NCBI RefSeq assembly: GCF_035046505.1
Contig: NC_089822.1
Coordinates: forward strand, 109,199,307-109,263,306
Direction: 5' to 3'
From: Tiliqua scincoides
Lineage: Eukaryota; Chordata; Lepidosauria; Squamata; Scincidae
Length of the DNA: 64,000 bases
The translations under genes and the position numbers were made by a program. The first letter of the stretch is position 1. Every line of letters starts with the position of its first letter. Shown here piece by piece: positions 31,362 to 42,510 of this stretch. Below the pieces are notes generated by a model. It was not told the origin of the DNA. It did not search any database and worked only from the letters and a program-made list of their open reading frames with translations.

Positions 31362-31770
31362 CAAACTCTCAGGGAGAGTTCGAACCACAGTAAGTTCTTG
31401 CAGGGGTGGGGGGAGGCAGCAACACAATCTCCAGGATCACGTTGCTAAGGGGGCTGCAGGGACTGGGATGCACTCACCAGTCCCTGCAGCGGCCTGGCAG
31501 GGGTGCGGGGAGCCCTGCGTGACCTTTTGCAGGACCCCCCAGGTCTTAAACCCCCCCCCCACACACAGATAAAGCAGTGAGATTTTCAGCCCTCCGCAGC
31601 GCCCTTGACCTTACCAGCTCAAGCCTCTGGTTTATTCTTGGGGGGTGGGGGGTTGCTGCTTGCAATAACACCCCCCAACAAATAAAGCAGTGAGATTTTC
31701 AGCCCTCCCCCATGCCCACCTTACCAGATCAAGCCTCTGGTTTATTCTTGGGGGGGGGGGCTGCTGCCTT
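31362..31770. mobile_element. hAT-like remnant with C-rich tandem duplication
   Basis: Begins CAGTGGTTTTCAAACTCTC; the 3' end is not resolved. Inside, a roughly 113-bp unit (ATAAAGCAGTGAGATTTTCA ... TCTGGTTTATTCTTGGGG) is present twice, at about 31568-31652 and 31681-31765, with poly-C and poly-G runs. Confidence 0.6.
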
Positions 31771-32383
31771 CTGGAGCATTTGTTGAGCTCCACTTTCATC
31801 AGACTGGGACCATGCAGCTAGCCTTGCATTCCTCTTTACCTGACTTGACCAGCCAAGGCACTTTTGCCTACTTGTGAGTAAACACAACCATGTGGCTTAC
31901 TTTCGCTTTCCATAGGGCTCAATACATTCGTCTGCTTGGAGGGAGGGACTTCCTTCTTGGGTGTTTTTGGGGGGGCTGCTTTCATTGGATAGGAACCATT
32001 CTGGTGTCATTGGATTCCTCTCAGCCATTTCAATTTGGCTTTTTACATTGCATTCCACTGGAAATCCTGCATCCAACGGTATATAGCATGATGGGGTTAC
32101 TCTTAACCTTCGCGATGTTAGTGATGTTGGGGCATTTGTGGTGTTACACCCCGGTGATACCGGGGGCAGACTGCCCCCACCCTCCGCTAGCTACTCAACT
32201 GGATTTGGCTCATACAACAGCATTCACTTTGTCTTTCAGGTCAGGGAGAATCCTCGGAGTGGGGCTTCTTTCAAGATCTTTATGCTGTCTCTGTTAAAAG
32301 CAACGATCAGCAGTTTACACGATTGGTCTCTCCCCAGAAAAGTAAGAAAGTTCCATATCAGCAGGCTCTTGATAGTAGACTAT

Positions 32384-32546
32384 GGGCCCTATCCTATCCA
32401 ACTTTCCAGTGCTTATGCAGCCATGCCAAAGTGGCGTGCATGGCATCCTGCAGTAGGCAAGCAGTCACAGAGGCCTCTTCAAAGTAAGGGAATGTCCCCT
32501 TATCTCAGGGCTGCATTGGTGCTAGAAAATTGGATAGAATTGGGCT
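32384..32546. repeat. Inverted-repeat MITE (GGGCCCAATCCTATCC family)
   Basis: Ends GGGCCCTATCCTATCCAACT and AAATTGGATAGAATTGGGC are complementary. Same family as 46040-46219 and 49555-49727. Non-coding, about 160-180 bp. Confidence 0.82.
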
Positions 32547-32708
32547 TTAAGTGGCTTCAAAGTTCAAAAGACACCTAAAAGGACCTTAACATTATTTCCA
32601 CCTGGGGATCCTAAAGATTCAGAGGGCTCTGGTGCTTTACTCTCGTTTCTCAGGTTTCTTTAGTCATCTCCATGCATTTTCTGATAACCAAGTACCTTTA
32701 GTTAGTGT

Positions 32709-33240
32709 GTTGCAAGGTTCAAAAGCAAAGTCAGTAGGCAAGAGTGGTGATCGTCTGCAAGCTTTATTTCGTTGCCAGCAATGGGCGTCTCAAGGGACTC
32801 CAGTCCAAAGCAGTGAGAGCAATTTTTCCAATCTGAGCCTGTCCCTTATACGTATTTCATTTTTGGTCCTTTGTTTGAGGAGTTTCACACTTTTCATTGG
32901 CTGGAGTTTGACATCATAGATGGGGCTTTACTCTGGGTTGGCTAGAGATAGCCTTACAGACATTTGATTGGTGAGCTTCAAGTTACAGGTTTCAAATAAG
33001 GCAACACCATACATTTATATAGAAAACTTTGTTTTCAAGTACCAGTAGAGAGCACTGTAACCTCATTTTTATTCAGAACTGGCCTTCTGGCATGTCCTTG
33101 TACTTATTTCTTGGCATTCTTAACTTAGATCGCCTTGGCATGTTGCAAGGAGCCACCTGTTTATCTCTCCACATTCTTTCTACCAGACACCATGGGGCTC
33201 TCTGCCAACCTTTGTTTAAGCTGAGCTGAGTCCTTTCTAT
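32709..33240 (-). mobile_element. Possible LTR remnant, minus orientation
   Basis: On the minus strand there is a TATA-like sequence, a poly(A) signal AATAAA near 32765 and a TTGCAACA end at 32709. The other boundary is not seen and no matching second copy was found. Weak; could be other repeat DNA. Confidence 0.3.
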
Positions 33241-33439
33241 TCCATGCTGTGATCCCATATGTGACTTGTTACCTTTGGATGTATAGTGGTGTAATTTATA
33301 TATTTAATCCAAACCAAACTCTTATTGTAAAAACAGGATTTCTTTTAAGAATTCCTTTCTTATTTGCTTTTAACCAAATTTCAGCTCCCTCTGTCTGTTG
33401 GGAGGCTGTTCATGGATGTTTCATGAATCCATGAACGAT

Positions 33440-34670
33440 CGTTCATGAATCATCATGGCGGCCATCTGTTGTAAGATCGTGACCTATTGGTCAGCTAATG
33501 CGGCCAGCATCCTCTGCTGTCCCTCAGCCTGCGCCTGTTATTGGTTGAACCACCAACGTAACCATTGTGGGGTCCGAAAGACCGCTGCCCGCATTCACCA
33601 TTGTGATGTCCATCTTGGGGGCGGAGTTAAGGGATGCTGTGTCTACTGTGCAGTCCAGGCCTGCCCAATCTCTCCCTGGCCGGCGCGAAGAACAGGGAGC
33701 TGCAAAAAGGGGTTTATTGACCTTTTTTAATTTGGTTGCGTTTTTTACATTCATCTGAGGGGCCCTGTTTCCTCACAATGGAGTGTCAGTTAACCTCCAT
33801 AACAATCCCCGAAAAGGGGGCCAGTTACCCCATGGGTCCTCTCTCCAGCAATCCTCACCAGGAGTTGTGCTGGGCACGTTGTACTCCCCGCTGGAAGGTC
33901 CGTACGCCAGGGCAGTCTCCTTAGAACGACAGGGGTCGGGATTGCGTTCTCCTCTCCTTCTCGCCCAGGTCGTTTCTAGCCTAGCGGTGTCAAGGTTCCT
34001 GGTCCGGCCAGATGGGGAATAGTCCTCCCTTCCGGTAAGTGGGGTCAGCCTAGATGTGCTCCTGGGGTCCTCTGCTGTTGGGGTTCTCCCATAGCGCTGG
34101 GGAGACTCTCCCCTCTCTGAGCCGTAGTCCCTGGCCTTGACCGGCCTGTGGCTGCTTCCCGGCTGTGTCTGCCTCCAGGCTGCCAGAGGCCTGGCTTTCC
34201 TCCTCTCTTTTGCCTTCTCTACCTCCTCCCTCCTGGAGCTCAGGAAGGTGCTTCCTCCCCCTTTGGCTGCCTGGCCTCCTCTTATCCTCCTGGGCAGCCC
34301 TTCTAGCCCCTCCTCTTCCTGGGCCTGCCTGGGCCTGAGATCTGGTGAGATCTCAAGTCCTCCTCCTGCAGGCCTTGCCCTGCCTGCACCTGGGCTGCCA
34401 TGTTTCTGGGGAGGCCCCTGCCCCATCCAATGGGTGAGTAGGCTGGCTGTAGTGATGGCCCAGGAGCCTTACCCTCTCTGGCTGGTTCCTTGTCCTCCCA
34501 GGGTATTCCCCTGAGGCTGGGGCTGGGCTCCCCCTCCTTCAGCTCGCCCTCCTTTGTCCTCCTCTTTTCCCCACTGTGGATCACTGCCCAGGGTAAGTCC
34601 CTGGGTGACACACCTATGTCCAAAATTGCTTTGAACTCTGTGAGTCTCTGTTAAACTCCTTGAACATAGC
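33440..34670. other. GC-rich unidentified segment
   Basis: Clearly more GC- and CpG-rich than its surroundings. It holds a 217-codon minus-strand open frame (33773-34426) rich in Arg, Pro and Gly, with no recognised domain. It may be a degraded retroelement interior or a CpG island of an unseen transcript; I cannot decide. Confidence 0.35.
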
Positions 34671-35190
34671 ACAAGGATGCTGGTGCAAAGGAAGTCTGCT
34701 ATGCCCGTGTTTTTGCATTGGAGATTTGTTTAAGAAGTTTTGATCTGTCTCTGCAGGAGCCACAGGGATGGCTCATCAGAATAACAATTACTTCAGTTTA
34801 TCTCCCGCTTTACCCCCCCCCCCATCAGAGCAGTTTATGGTATTTTTCCTACTGTAAAATGCCTATGGCGTTGGTCTATGTTAATATTAAGGTTAATCTG
34901 TTAATAAATAAAATGCCTACGTTAATAAATCATAATTTGCTTATGATCAGCTAAGTCTCCAAACCTTAGACTGAGCTATTGAGTCCCTGAAAGTGCATCT
35001 TTTTCTTTCAGGAACAAATAACAGAGGTGAGAAGAAAGATACTGCGAACACACCTGAAAGTAACTTTGGTCTCTTTACCTTGACCTGAGCCCAGACTTGT
35101 GTGTATGAGCAATTGCTGGACTGAGTTTTGAAGTAAGTTTGTAGTGTGCATGATGCTTGGAGCTCCCCAGAAGCAAGGGAGATAGGATAT

Positions 35191-35193
<3 letters not shown>

Positions 35194-35226
<33 letters not shown>
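35194..35226. repeat. (CA)n microsatellite
   Basis: About 16 CA units, roughly 90 bp upstream of the galactosyltransferase start codon, probably in its last 5' intron. Confidence 0.95.
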
Positions 35227-35228
<2 letters not shown>

Positions 35229-35317
35229 TCACTAGGCTTCTCTTTTGCAGATTTTTGAAAAGGACAGAGTAGGCCACTATCTCTCAAACTGCTTACATCT
35301 CTAGATTTGAAAGTGCC

Positions 35318-36349
35318 ATGAAGATGTTTCACCTTCCATCTTTGTCCACTGTGATGCTCTACACCCTCTGTTTGACCTTTCTAGTTCTACTTCTTGTAAA
35401 GACTCGAAGAGAGGCTTCTGGAACTTTGCCACTGAAACAGCTCATGAAACCACAGAGCAGCCCAGGTAACCCAGGGGATCTTGATGTGCAACTAGTGACC
35501 AGTTGGTATTCCTTAGGAGTTGTCTATCCAAGCAATTATACATTCCATCTCAATGAACCAAATAAATGTCTGGAAAGGACACCTTTCTTAGTCTTGTTGG
35601 TGATAACTGAACCTAAAGATGTTGCCAAACGGCATGCCATTCGGCAGACATGGGGCAATGAGAATTTAGTCCCTGGCATTTCCATACTCCGCCTTTTTCT
35701 GACTGGTGTCCACCCAATATTTGGCTCCCCAGTTCAGAAGCATTTGGAAGAGGAGAGTGCCCTCTACAGAGACATTATCCAGCAAGATTTCATTGATACC
35801 TATTACAACCTTACCCTGAAGACTCTGATGGGCATGGAATGGATAAGCAAGTTCTGTCCCAGTGCCACCTATGTGATGAAGGCAGACAGTGACATATTTC
35901 TCAATGTGGACTATTTGATGTCTCAGCTGCTGCAGCCCCATCTACCCCCTAAGAAAAATTACATGACAGGGTACGTCAAATTGAACGTAGTGTCAGAACA
36001 CGACAAGGGAAACAAATGGTATGTACCAAAGGAAGTGTATCCCAATGACACCTACCCACCCTACTGTGCAGGTCCCGGGTATGTGCTTTCTGGAGATCTG
36101 GTCAAAAAGATCTTGCAGGTAGCTCAAACCATGAAGGTCATCCACATTGAAGATGCCTTCATGGGGCTCTGCCTGCAGGAGTTAGGCATTCGTGCGACAG
36201 ACAGTCGTTGGGGTCTCTTCAACATCCATAAAATTGAGTATGAGAAGTGCACATTCTCTGAGCTGGTGGTTGTGCATCACTATGGGCCTGAAGAATTGCT
36301 GAAGATTTGGCCTGACTTACGGGCCCAGAAGAAGACTTGCCACAGCTAA
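35318..36349 (+). CDS. Beta-1,3-galactosyltransferase-like enzyme (GT31), single exon
   Basis: 343-residue type II Golgi enzyme that probably transfers a sugar, most likely galactose, from its UDP donor in beta-1,3 linkage to a glycan. Visible: a short cytosolic N-terminus, a membrane anchor at about residues 10-28, a stem, then GT31 motifs: IRQTWG (108-113), the DxD metal/UDP site as DSD (190-192, in KADSDIFLN), the GPGYVLSGD region (252-260) and EDAFMGLC (278-285). Sequons at N73, N164 and N243. An intronless CDS is typical of B3GALT1/2/4/5. The frame is intact and its start is the first in-frame ATG. A plausible 5' UTR acceptor lies near 35240-35250 and AATAAA at 36727-36732. The length is between B3GALT5 and B3GALT2. 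The exact paralogue and acceptor cannot be told from sequence reading; a B3GNT activity cannot be excluded. Confidence 0.9.
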   Translation: MKMFHLPSLSTVMLYTLCLTFLVLLLVKTRREASGTLPLKQLMKPQSSPGNPGDLDVQLVTSWYSLGVVYPSNYTFHLNEPNKCLERTPFLVLLVITEPKDVAKRHAIRQTWGNENLVPGISILRLFLTGVHPIFGSPVQKHLEEESALYRDIIQQDFIDTYYNLTLKTLMGMEWISKFCPSATYVMKADSDIFLNVDYLMSQLLQPHLPPKKNYMTGYVKLNVVSEHDKGNKWYVPKEVYPNDTYPPYCAGPGYVLSGDLVKKILQVAQTMKVIHIEDAFMGLCLQELGIRATDSRWGLFNIHKIEYEKCTFSELVVVHHYGPEELLKIWPDLRAQKKTCHS

Positions 36350-36755
36350 ACCCGAGTGAGATGGACTGGGGCCTGCCCTGATGTGCAGAGCAACTGGTAT
36401 AGATTTGGCAATTTACAGGTATTAAATTAGCATGCAGGCTTGTGCAGATCATCCTGCCCACCTTTATGGCTTCAAAAGGAAGTTTCTTCCACATAATTGG
36501 TATGTTGTGCAGGAATTTGGACTTGTACCCATACCATTCATAATACTTGCATTAATGCACACGATTCATGCAGACTACTGCTTCTGTTCTCCCATAAAAC
36601 TGCTATGTGGCTGCTATGTGAATGCCCTGTTTTTACCCTATTTGTTTTGCCTATTTTCTTACTTTTGGAGTTCTCATTTTCGTTCCCCCCCCCATCTTGT
36701 TTAAATCCCTTATTTTTGAGATTTTTAATAAACTGTTTCTATGCTGACTCCTTGC
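36350..36755 (+). other. 3' UTR of the galactosyltransferase-like gene
   Basis: About 400 nt between the TAA stop and the AATAAA at 36727-36732. Nothing else is recognised in it. Confidence 0.6.
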
Positions 36756-36839
36756 CCACTTAGTCCATGTACACCGGCAATTCAGAGGGCTATAGTGTTT
36801 GATTGTTCCTAGGTAATTGCAATGGGGTTATAAACAAGG

Positions 36840-37283
36840 ACTGCTAGGTTCTGTGTTCTGCTCTGCCTGCTTTCCTTAGCCTGCAGTGATAGCAGCAGAT
36901 ATATCTACAAATTCTTCCCCCTCCCATTAAGTTGCTGACCCTGTAAATCAGAGCAGGACCCTGTGCTATCCGCTAGACCAGTGGTTCCCAACCTTTTTTG
37001 CACTGGGGCCCCCCTATTTGGGTACAGCAACCTGTCAGGACCCCCAAAAGTGAAGTCATTAAGCAGAAAGTGATGTCATTAAGCAGGAAATTGAAAGTGA
37101 CATCATTGTGCTGTCAGGGCCAGAAGTGATGACATTAAGCAGGAAGTGAAATCATTGTTTTTAATAAACCATACTTTACGAATAAACTCCTTTTAAAAAA
37201 CTGTACCCATAAGCAGCCCCACTAGCAGAAATAGATGAATGGAGAGAGAGAGAGAGAGACTGTGTAAACCATTAGAGATGGCT
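36840..37283 (+). repeat. Local duplication, copy 1
   Basis: Nearly identical to 39061-39500. It covers both flanking non-repeat DNA (ACTGCTAGGTTCTGTGTTCT...) and the first part of a hAT-like element, so it is a segmental duplication, not two transposon copies. Differences seen: a TATATCTAC/TACACCTAC change and a shorter GA run. Confidence 0.92.
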
Positions 37284-38438
37284 AGTTTTCAGCTGTTCAC
37301 AAATGTGCGTTAGTATGTCTCAATACTGCAAATGAAGAGGGGAGGCGAGGGGAGGCGCAGCTTGAATGAAATTGCCTGCAGCTAGGCAGTGGAGGCTCAG
37401 CTGGGGAGTGGAGGCTCATCCTGACACTTCTTTTGCCAACGGATACCAGCAATCAGTGGCAAGCAAAACACTTTGTCGCAGGCACACACACAATGTCATG
37501 CAGAATGAGGCAGGCAGAAAGACAAAGCGGCAGGGATGGGGAGGGGATGTAGTGAAAAAGACACTACAGCAATAAATACACAAATTAATTTCAGGTTGGG
37601 AGTGTAAGGCTGTGCGAATAGAATGAAAATTAGGTGGATAGCCAGGGTGAGGGGCACACAGGGAAAAGGGAAAGAGTTGGAATGGAGGTCTAGCAATAGC
37701 CTGTGGCTTGCTCTCAAAAACCCTCTCTCCTTGACCTGTCACTACCACCATCTTTCAATACTTTAATCTTTCAGAGCTTCACTCTGGGGCCTTTTCCTGT
37801 CCTCCCCCCCCCCCCCCAAATATTTTAACTCCAAGACCCAGATCTCCAGCTGCAGGTAATGTTTATGCCTGCAGTCTCTCACCTCTTTACTTCCCTGCTC
37901 CAAGTTCATACCCCCTCTTCATCCTGATCAGGATTTTCTCTTCCTCACATGCTGAGACTCACCTTAGGCATGCACAGGGAAGGTGCCACATGCCCACTCA
38001 GAGAGAGAAACTTCACCATACGCACACACAGCATGATGAATGCAAGCAAGGCTAGTTTTCCCCACAGCCAGGAGCATTGAGGAAGTGGCAGTTTAATAGG
38101 GAAGCCTCTTCCCTAGCCAGAAATTCCCACTGTTCCCAACTGCCAGTTGGGAAAGGACCAGTTTGCAAAGGGGCGCCAGCAGGTGCAGGGAGGTTGATAT
38201 CTTTTGTAAAGATAGTAAAGAAAGCATTCTCAGCACCAAATGATCACAAATGATCACTGCAAGAACAACCACTAACTCTTGAGCTCTCACTGTGTTCTCT
38301 CTCTCCCACCTCATGTTCTCACCAACCAAGTTCTTAAGCTCTGCCTTTCAGAGCTCTGCTGAGTTCTCTGCGACCCCCTGAAAATCAGTTCATGACCCCC
38401 CCTTGGGGGGGTCCCAACTCCTAGGTTGGGAACCAGTG
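36979..38438. mobile_element. 1.46-kb hAT-like element
   Basis: Ends CAGTGGTTCCCAACC and GGTTGGGAACCAGTG are perfect inverted repeats. Contains AAGTGATGTCATTAAGCAG subrepeats, a GA run (37240-37259) and a poly-C run near 37805. Homologous to 28906-30430. The flanking 8 bp do not match. Confidence 0.82.
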
Positions 38439-38628
38439 TTTTTAAGCTTAACACAAGCATATTTACACAGTGTTTTTCCCAATAAGTACACGGCTATCAG
38501 TTTTAAACCTTACAAACAGTCTCTTAAGGTGGACTAGTATCCATGTTACAGAAGGTAGAAATACACAACAAACTGCAAAGTATGCAGACTACCTAAATCC
38601 TTGGTAGATCAATATGCTAACATTATTA

Positions 38629-38785
38629 GAGCCAGGATGGTGTAGTGGTTTGAGGGCCAGTCACTTTCTTTCAGCCTAACCTACCTTTCAGGGTTGTTTT
38701 GAGGATAAATGGAGGTAAAGAACCATGCACACAGTCTTGAGCTCCCTGGAGGAAGGGTGGTATAGAAATGTGAAAAATGTGCTTT
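38629..38785 (+). mobile_element. Sauria-type tRNA-derived SINE (internally shortened)
   Basis: Starts AGCCAGGATGGTGTAGTGGT (A-box-like) and continues GGCCAGTCACTTTC, AGCCTAACCTACC and CAGGGTTGTTTTGAGGATAA, ending GGAAGGGTGGTATAGAAA. These words are diagnostic of the squamate Sauria SINE. Part of the tRNA-like region is missing. Confidence 0.85.
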
Positions 38786-39060
38786 TACTTATGCCTTGTC
38801 CCTCCTGAGAGGAGTTTGCTGCTTGAGCATCCAGTAGATGGCAGTGTATCTTGAGGTACAGATATAGTCGGCTCCTATAGTACCCAAGTGTGTCTCAACT
38901 TTCGGTTGTGAGAGTTGGAATCATCTCCTAAGAGCAGAGCTACTGTATTTGGTAGGTGCTATATGTGCACAAGTGTGGGTGTGTATTGGCTAAAGCTCCC
39001 AGGTGGCTGTAGTCTGATGTATGAGATCCTGGTTTGCAGCTGGGGGGGGCAGGGGGAGGC

Positions 39061-39500
39061 ACTGCTAGGTTCTGTGTTCTGCTCTGCCTGCTTTCCTTAG
39101 CCTGCAGTGATAGCAGCAGATACACCTACAAATTCTTCCCCCTCCCATTAAGTTGCTGACCCTGTAAATCAGAGCAGGACCCTGTGCTATCCGCTAGACC
39201 AGTGGTTCCCAACCTTTTTTGCACTGGGGCCCCCCTATTTGGGTACAGCAACCTGTCAGGACCCCCAAAAGTGAAGTCATTAAGCAGAAAGTGATGTCAT
39301 TAAGCAGGAAATTGAAAGTGACATCATTGTGCTGTCAGGGCCAGAAGTGATGACATTAAGCAGGAAGTGAAATCATTGTTTTTAATAAACCATACTTTAC
39401 GAATAAACTCCTTTTAAAAAACTGTACCCATAAGCAGCCCCACTAGCAGAAATAGATGAATGGAGAGAGAGAGAGACTGTGTAAACCATTAGAGATGGCT
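39061..39500 (+). repeat. Local duplication, copy 2
   Basis: Same orientation as copy 1, about 2.2 kb downstream. Homology stops at GAGATGGCT, in the middle of the hAT-like element (39200 onward). Confidence 0.92.
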
Positions 39501-40703
39501 CCATTAGAGTGTAAAATGGCTCCAAGGTAACCTCTTTCAGCTGATAGAATAGTTGAGCGACAGCACGTACACTTTCAACCTGCATTTTAGCCCAAATAGC
39601 TGAGGAATTGGCCCCAAGGTGGTCTTAAGCCTATGCAGTGCAGTCTCTCAACCTCCTGTCAGGATTATAAACAAATATTTATTATGATGGAGGCGTAAGT
39701 GAAGAAGACCATCAGGACAGACTCTCAGGCAGAGGGGACATTGGTAAGTGGCTGGGAAATTAAATTGGAATCAACTAACTGCTTGTAGTGGCTATGCACA
39801 GAGCACCCAGTCTCTCCCGGGACAAAGGGATAATAACATCTCCCAGCAATTGACAGGCAGTCACGCTATATTTCATGAGCTAGGCTGGGCTTGCAGCTGG
39901 CAGCCTCCTCTTGAGGCACTCCTCTGCACCAGGGCACAAAACTCTCCACATCAAGGAAATGGACCATGACTGTCAGCTTGTGGTCTGTCAGGACACCCAT
40001 CTACACACACCCCCCCCCCCCATAGTAGTGGCAATTATGATCTTGCTAGTCTTTTCAATGAGGAAAACAGGCTGCTTCTGTTTTCAATGGCATTTTTGAT
40101 GTTCTTTGATGTGTCCCCCTTTTAATGCAAAGCTCCCGTCTGGCACCAGTCATTTGGCTGAGGCTTTGGGGCAGGTAAATGAAGCAGGAATTTGGCAATG
40201 ATGCCCTCTTACTTGGCATAAACGGTGCTTGTGACATTTCTATTAGACGTGGCAGCCAGGCAGCTGCACTGTAGGAGGTTGGGTTAAAAACTGCAGCCTG
40301 GGTTCCCTGTGTATATTTTCCCATTTACTTTTATTGGGACCTGCTAGCTGCCTGAGCCATGAGGTTCAGTGACAATGTTGATTCTGCACCTCAAATAGTC
40401 TTATAAAGAGCATACTTCCTTGCCTCACATTGCGCAATCTGAATAGTTCTTCTTTGCTTTGGAGGCGTCCTTTGAGAAACTGAACAACTTTTTGTCCCCC
40501 TTTTAAAAAATGGTCTTGCAATGACAGGGAGTTGGGATTCTCAGATGCTATACTGAAGGCAGGAAAATGTCTTTACTGGGGTGGCTTGGGAGGACCACGC
40601 TTACTTTAATCTGTCGCACCAGTTAGGTCTAAAGGGCATTTTTGGCATGAAAACAGGGCAAAGAGATTGAATGAAACTTCCTGATGCTCCATACATACTG
40701 GTT

Positions 40704-41019
40704 CAGTGACGTCACTAGGGTTTGTATCACGTGGTGCGGGAGGCCAGCGCAACACCCCCATGATGGACCTTTTTCCAGGGTGGCAACACCCCGGGCGCAT
40801 CATCGCCTTGCAGGACTTTTTGGCTATAACTTTTGATAGAATAGAGCTGTGTCGATACAGTTTGTTTCATTACATTCTGCATGAAATTACACATCAAACA
40901 ACATATAACATGATAGTATTATTCCTAAAAACCATGATTTTAACCAGTAGTGTTGTCACCCCCCGTGTGCGTCATTCAGTGTGGCCTGCATTCCCCTGCA
41001 CCCCCCAGCGATGCCACTG
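40704..41019. mobile_element. hAT-like MITE with 8-bp target duplication
   Basis: Flanked by TACTGGTT (40696-40703) and CACTGGTT (41020-41027), 7 of 8. Ends CAGTGACGTCACTAGGG and AGCGATGCCACTG. The interior is related to 54893-55823 and 62519-63156. Confidence 0.82.
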
Positions 41020-41070
41020 CACTGGTTGCAATAAGACTCATCCACCACCCCAATGGTAGATGGTCAAGAG

Positions 41071-41520
41071 CAGGGGTGCCCAAACCCTGGCCCGGGGGCC
41101 ACTTGCTGCCCTCGGGGACTCTCAATCTGGCCCACAGGGAGCCCCCAGTCTTCAGTGAACCTCTGGCCCTCCAGAGACTTGCTGAAGCTGACACTGGCCC
41201 GATGCAACTGCTCTCAGCATGAGGGCAACTGTTTGACTTCTTGTGTGAGCTGTGGGACGAGGGCTCCCTCCACTGCTTGCTGTTTCATGTCTGTGATGCA
41301 GCAGCGGCAGCAAAGGAAAGGCCAGCCGTGTTTTGTGCAAGGCCTTTTATAGGTCCTGCGCTATTGCACGACCTTAATTCATTCATATATGTTCCATCTC
41401 TATTATATTCATTTATGTAAATTTAGTCAAATTTGAAATGTTAATTATTTTGTTCCCAGTCCCTGACACAGTGTTAGAGAGATGATGTGGCCCTCCTGCC
41501 AAAAAGTTTGGACACCCCTG
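41071..41520. mobile_element. hAT-like element, same family as LDLR intron 3 copy
   Basis: GTCAAGAG (41063-41070) and GTCAAGAA (41521-41528), 7 of 8. Ends CAGGGGTGCCCAAACCCTGG and AAGTTTGGACACCCCTG. 450 bp, non-coding. Confidence 0.88.
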
Positions 41521-42059
41521 GTCAAGAAGCCAATCCTGTGGAGGATATGGTCATCCAAGAGAAGTACTTCCTCAGATATGATAGGGCAGCCTGGCATTGC
41601 TCATTTCTTCTACCCTGCATCAGCTTTGTTCATAGTAATGGCTTCAGGTTGCAAGTGCCAGAAGATGAGCAATGTAAAATGAACAGGCTGATGATATCCA
41701 TATTAGGTCAATGTCTATTGGAATGAAAGTCTGTAAACTTAAATGAACTCTTAATTTGGAAGTACAAATGAGCTAGTAACCTCTGAAACATTTCTCCTCC
41801 ATACCAAAAAGAAACACAAATGCATATTATGCTGTCTCAACACTCAACCCAATGTAGTTCTTGTTAGCAACTGCACAGAGACTATTATGAGATTTAAAAG
41901 GCTTTGATTTAAAATTACATTAAGAGCATTACAAATTTACTAATGCTTTACATTGCATCGAAATTGGAACTTAAAGCATGTTATGCAAATTTAATTTATG
42001 CAAATTATGCAAAAAAGCAAATTTAAGTTATGCAAAATTGAGTGTAATTAATCTGTGGA

Positions 42060-42510
42060 ACTCTTTGCTGTAGAATATTGTGATGGAACCTGGCCTGGTT
42101 GCCTTTAAAAGGAGATTCAGCAAGTTTATGGAGTCAAGGTTCACCACAGGTTGCAAGTCATGATGACAAAACCTGCTTGTTTGTGATTACTCAGCTATGA
42201 GAAGTGGGCACTTTTCTCAATGATGCTTCTGGATTTTAGAGGTAGCCTATCTCTGCATGCCAGGTGCAAAGGAGTGACAACAGGATACTTGTATCTTGTT
42301 GTACTTGCTCCCAGTGTGGAAGGGACTGTCACTCCCAAATCGGCCTTTTCAGCCACACTAGATGCTGTGCCAGAACCACCATACCATAGTCTTTCGAGAC
42401 TGAAGGTTGCCAACCTATGTGATACCAAAGGCATCCGGGTAGGCGACTGCAAGAAAGCTGGACTGGATGGGTTTGTCCTTGGCCTGATCCAGCAGGGCTC
42501 TTCTTATGTT
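42060..42510 (+). mobile_element. CR1 LINE 3' end
   Basis: Reads TGGAACTCTTTGCTG, TGCCTTTAAAAGGAGATTCA, CTGGACTGGATGGG and GGCCTGATCCAGCAGGGCTC, ending TTCTTATGTTCTTATG, the typical CR1 3' end. Interrupted by another retroposon at 42304-42414. Confidence 0.88.
42304..42414 (+). mobile_element. Non-LTR retroposon 3' fragment, type B, nested in CR1
   Basis: Reads GGAAGGGACTGTCACTCCCA ... TTTTCAGCCACACTAGATG and ends with the shared tail AGTCTTTCGAGACTGAAGG. Same body as 63270-63423. It breaks the CR1 3' end in two. Confidence 0.75.

Noticed and set aside
31890-32578. Overlapping plus-strand open frames of 135-146 codons
   Set aside because: They run through poly-G tracts and a MITE; no domain and no splice context. 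Chance open frames.
33773-34426. 217-codon minus-strand open frame as a gene
   Set aside because: Rich in Arg, Pro and Gly with no motif; GC-rich DNA has few stops, so length alone is weak evidence. Kept only as part of an unidentified segment.
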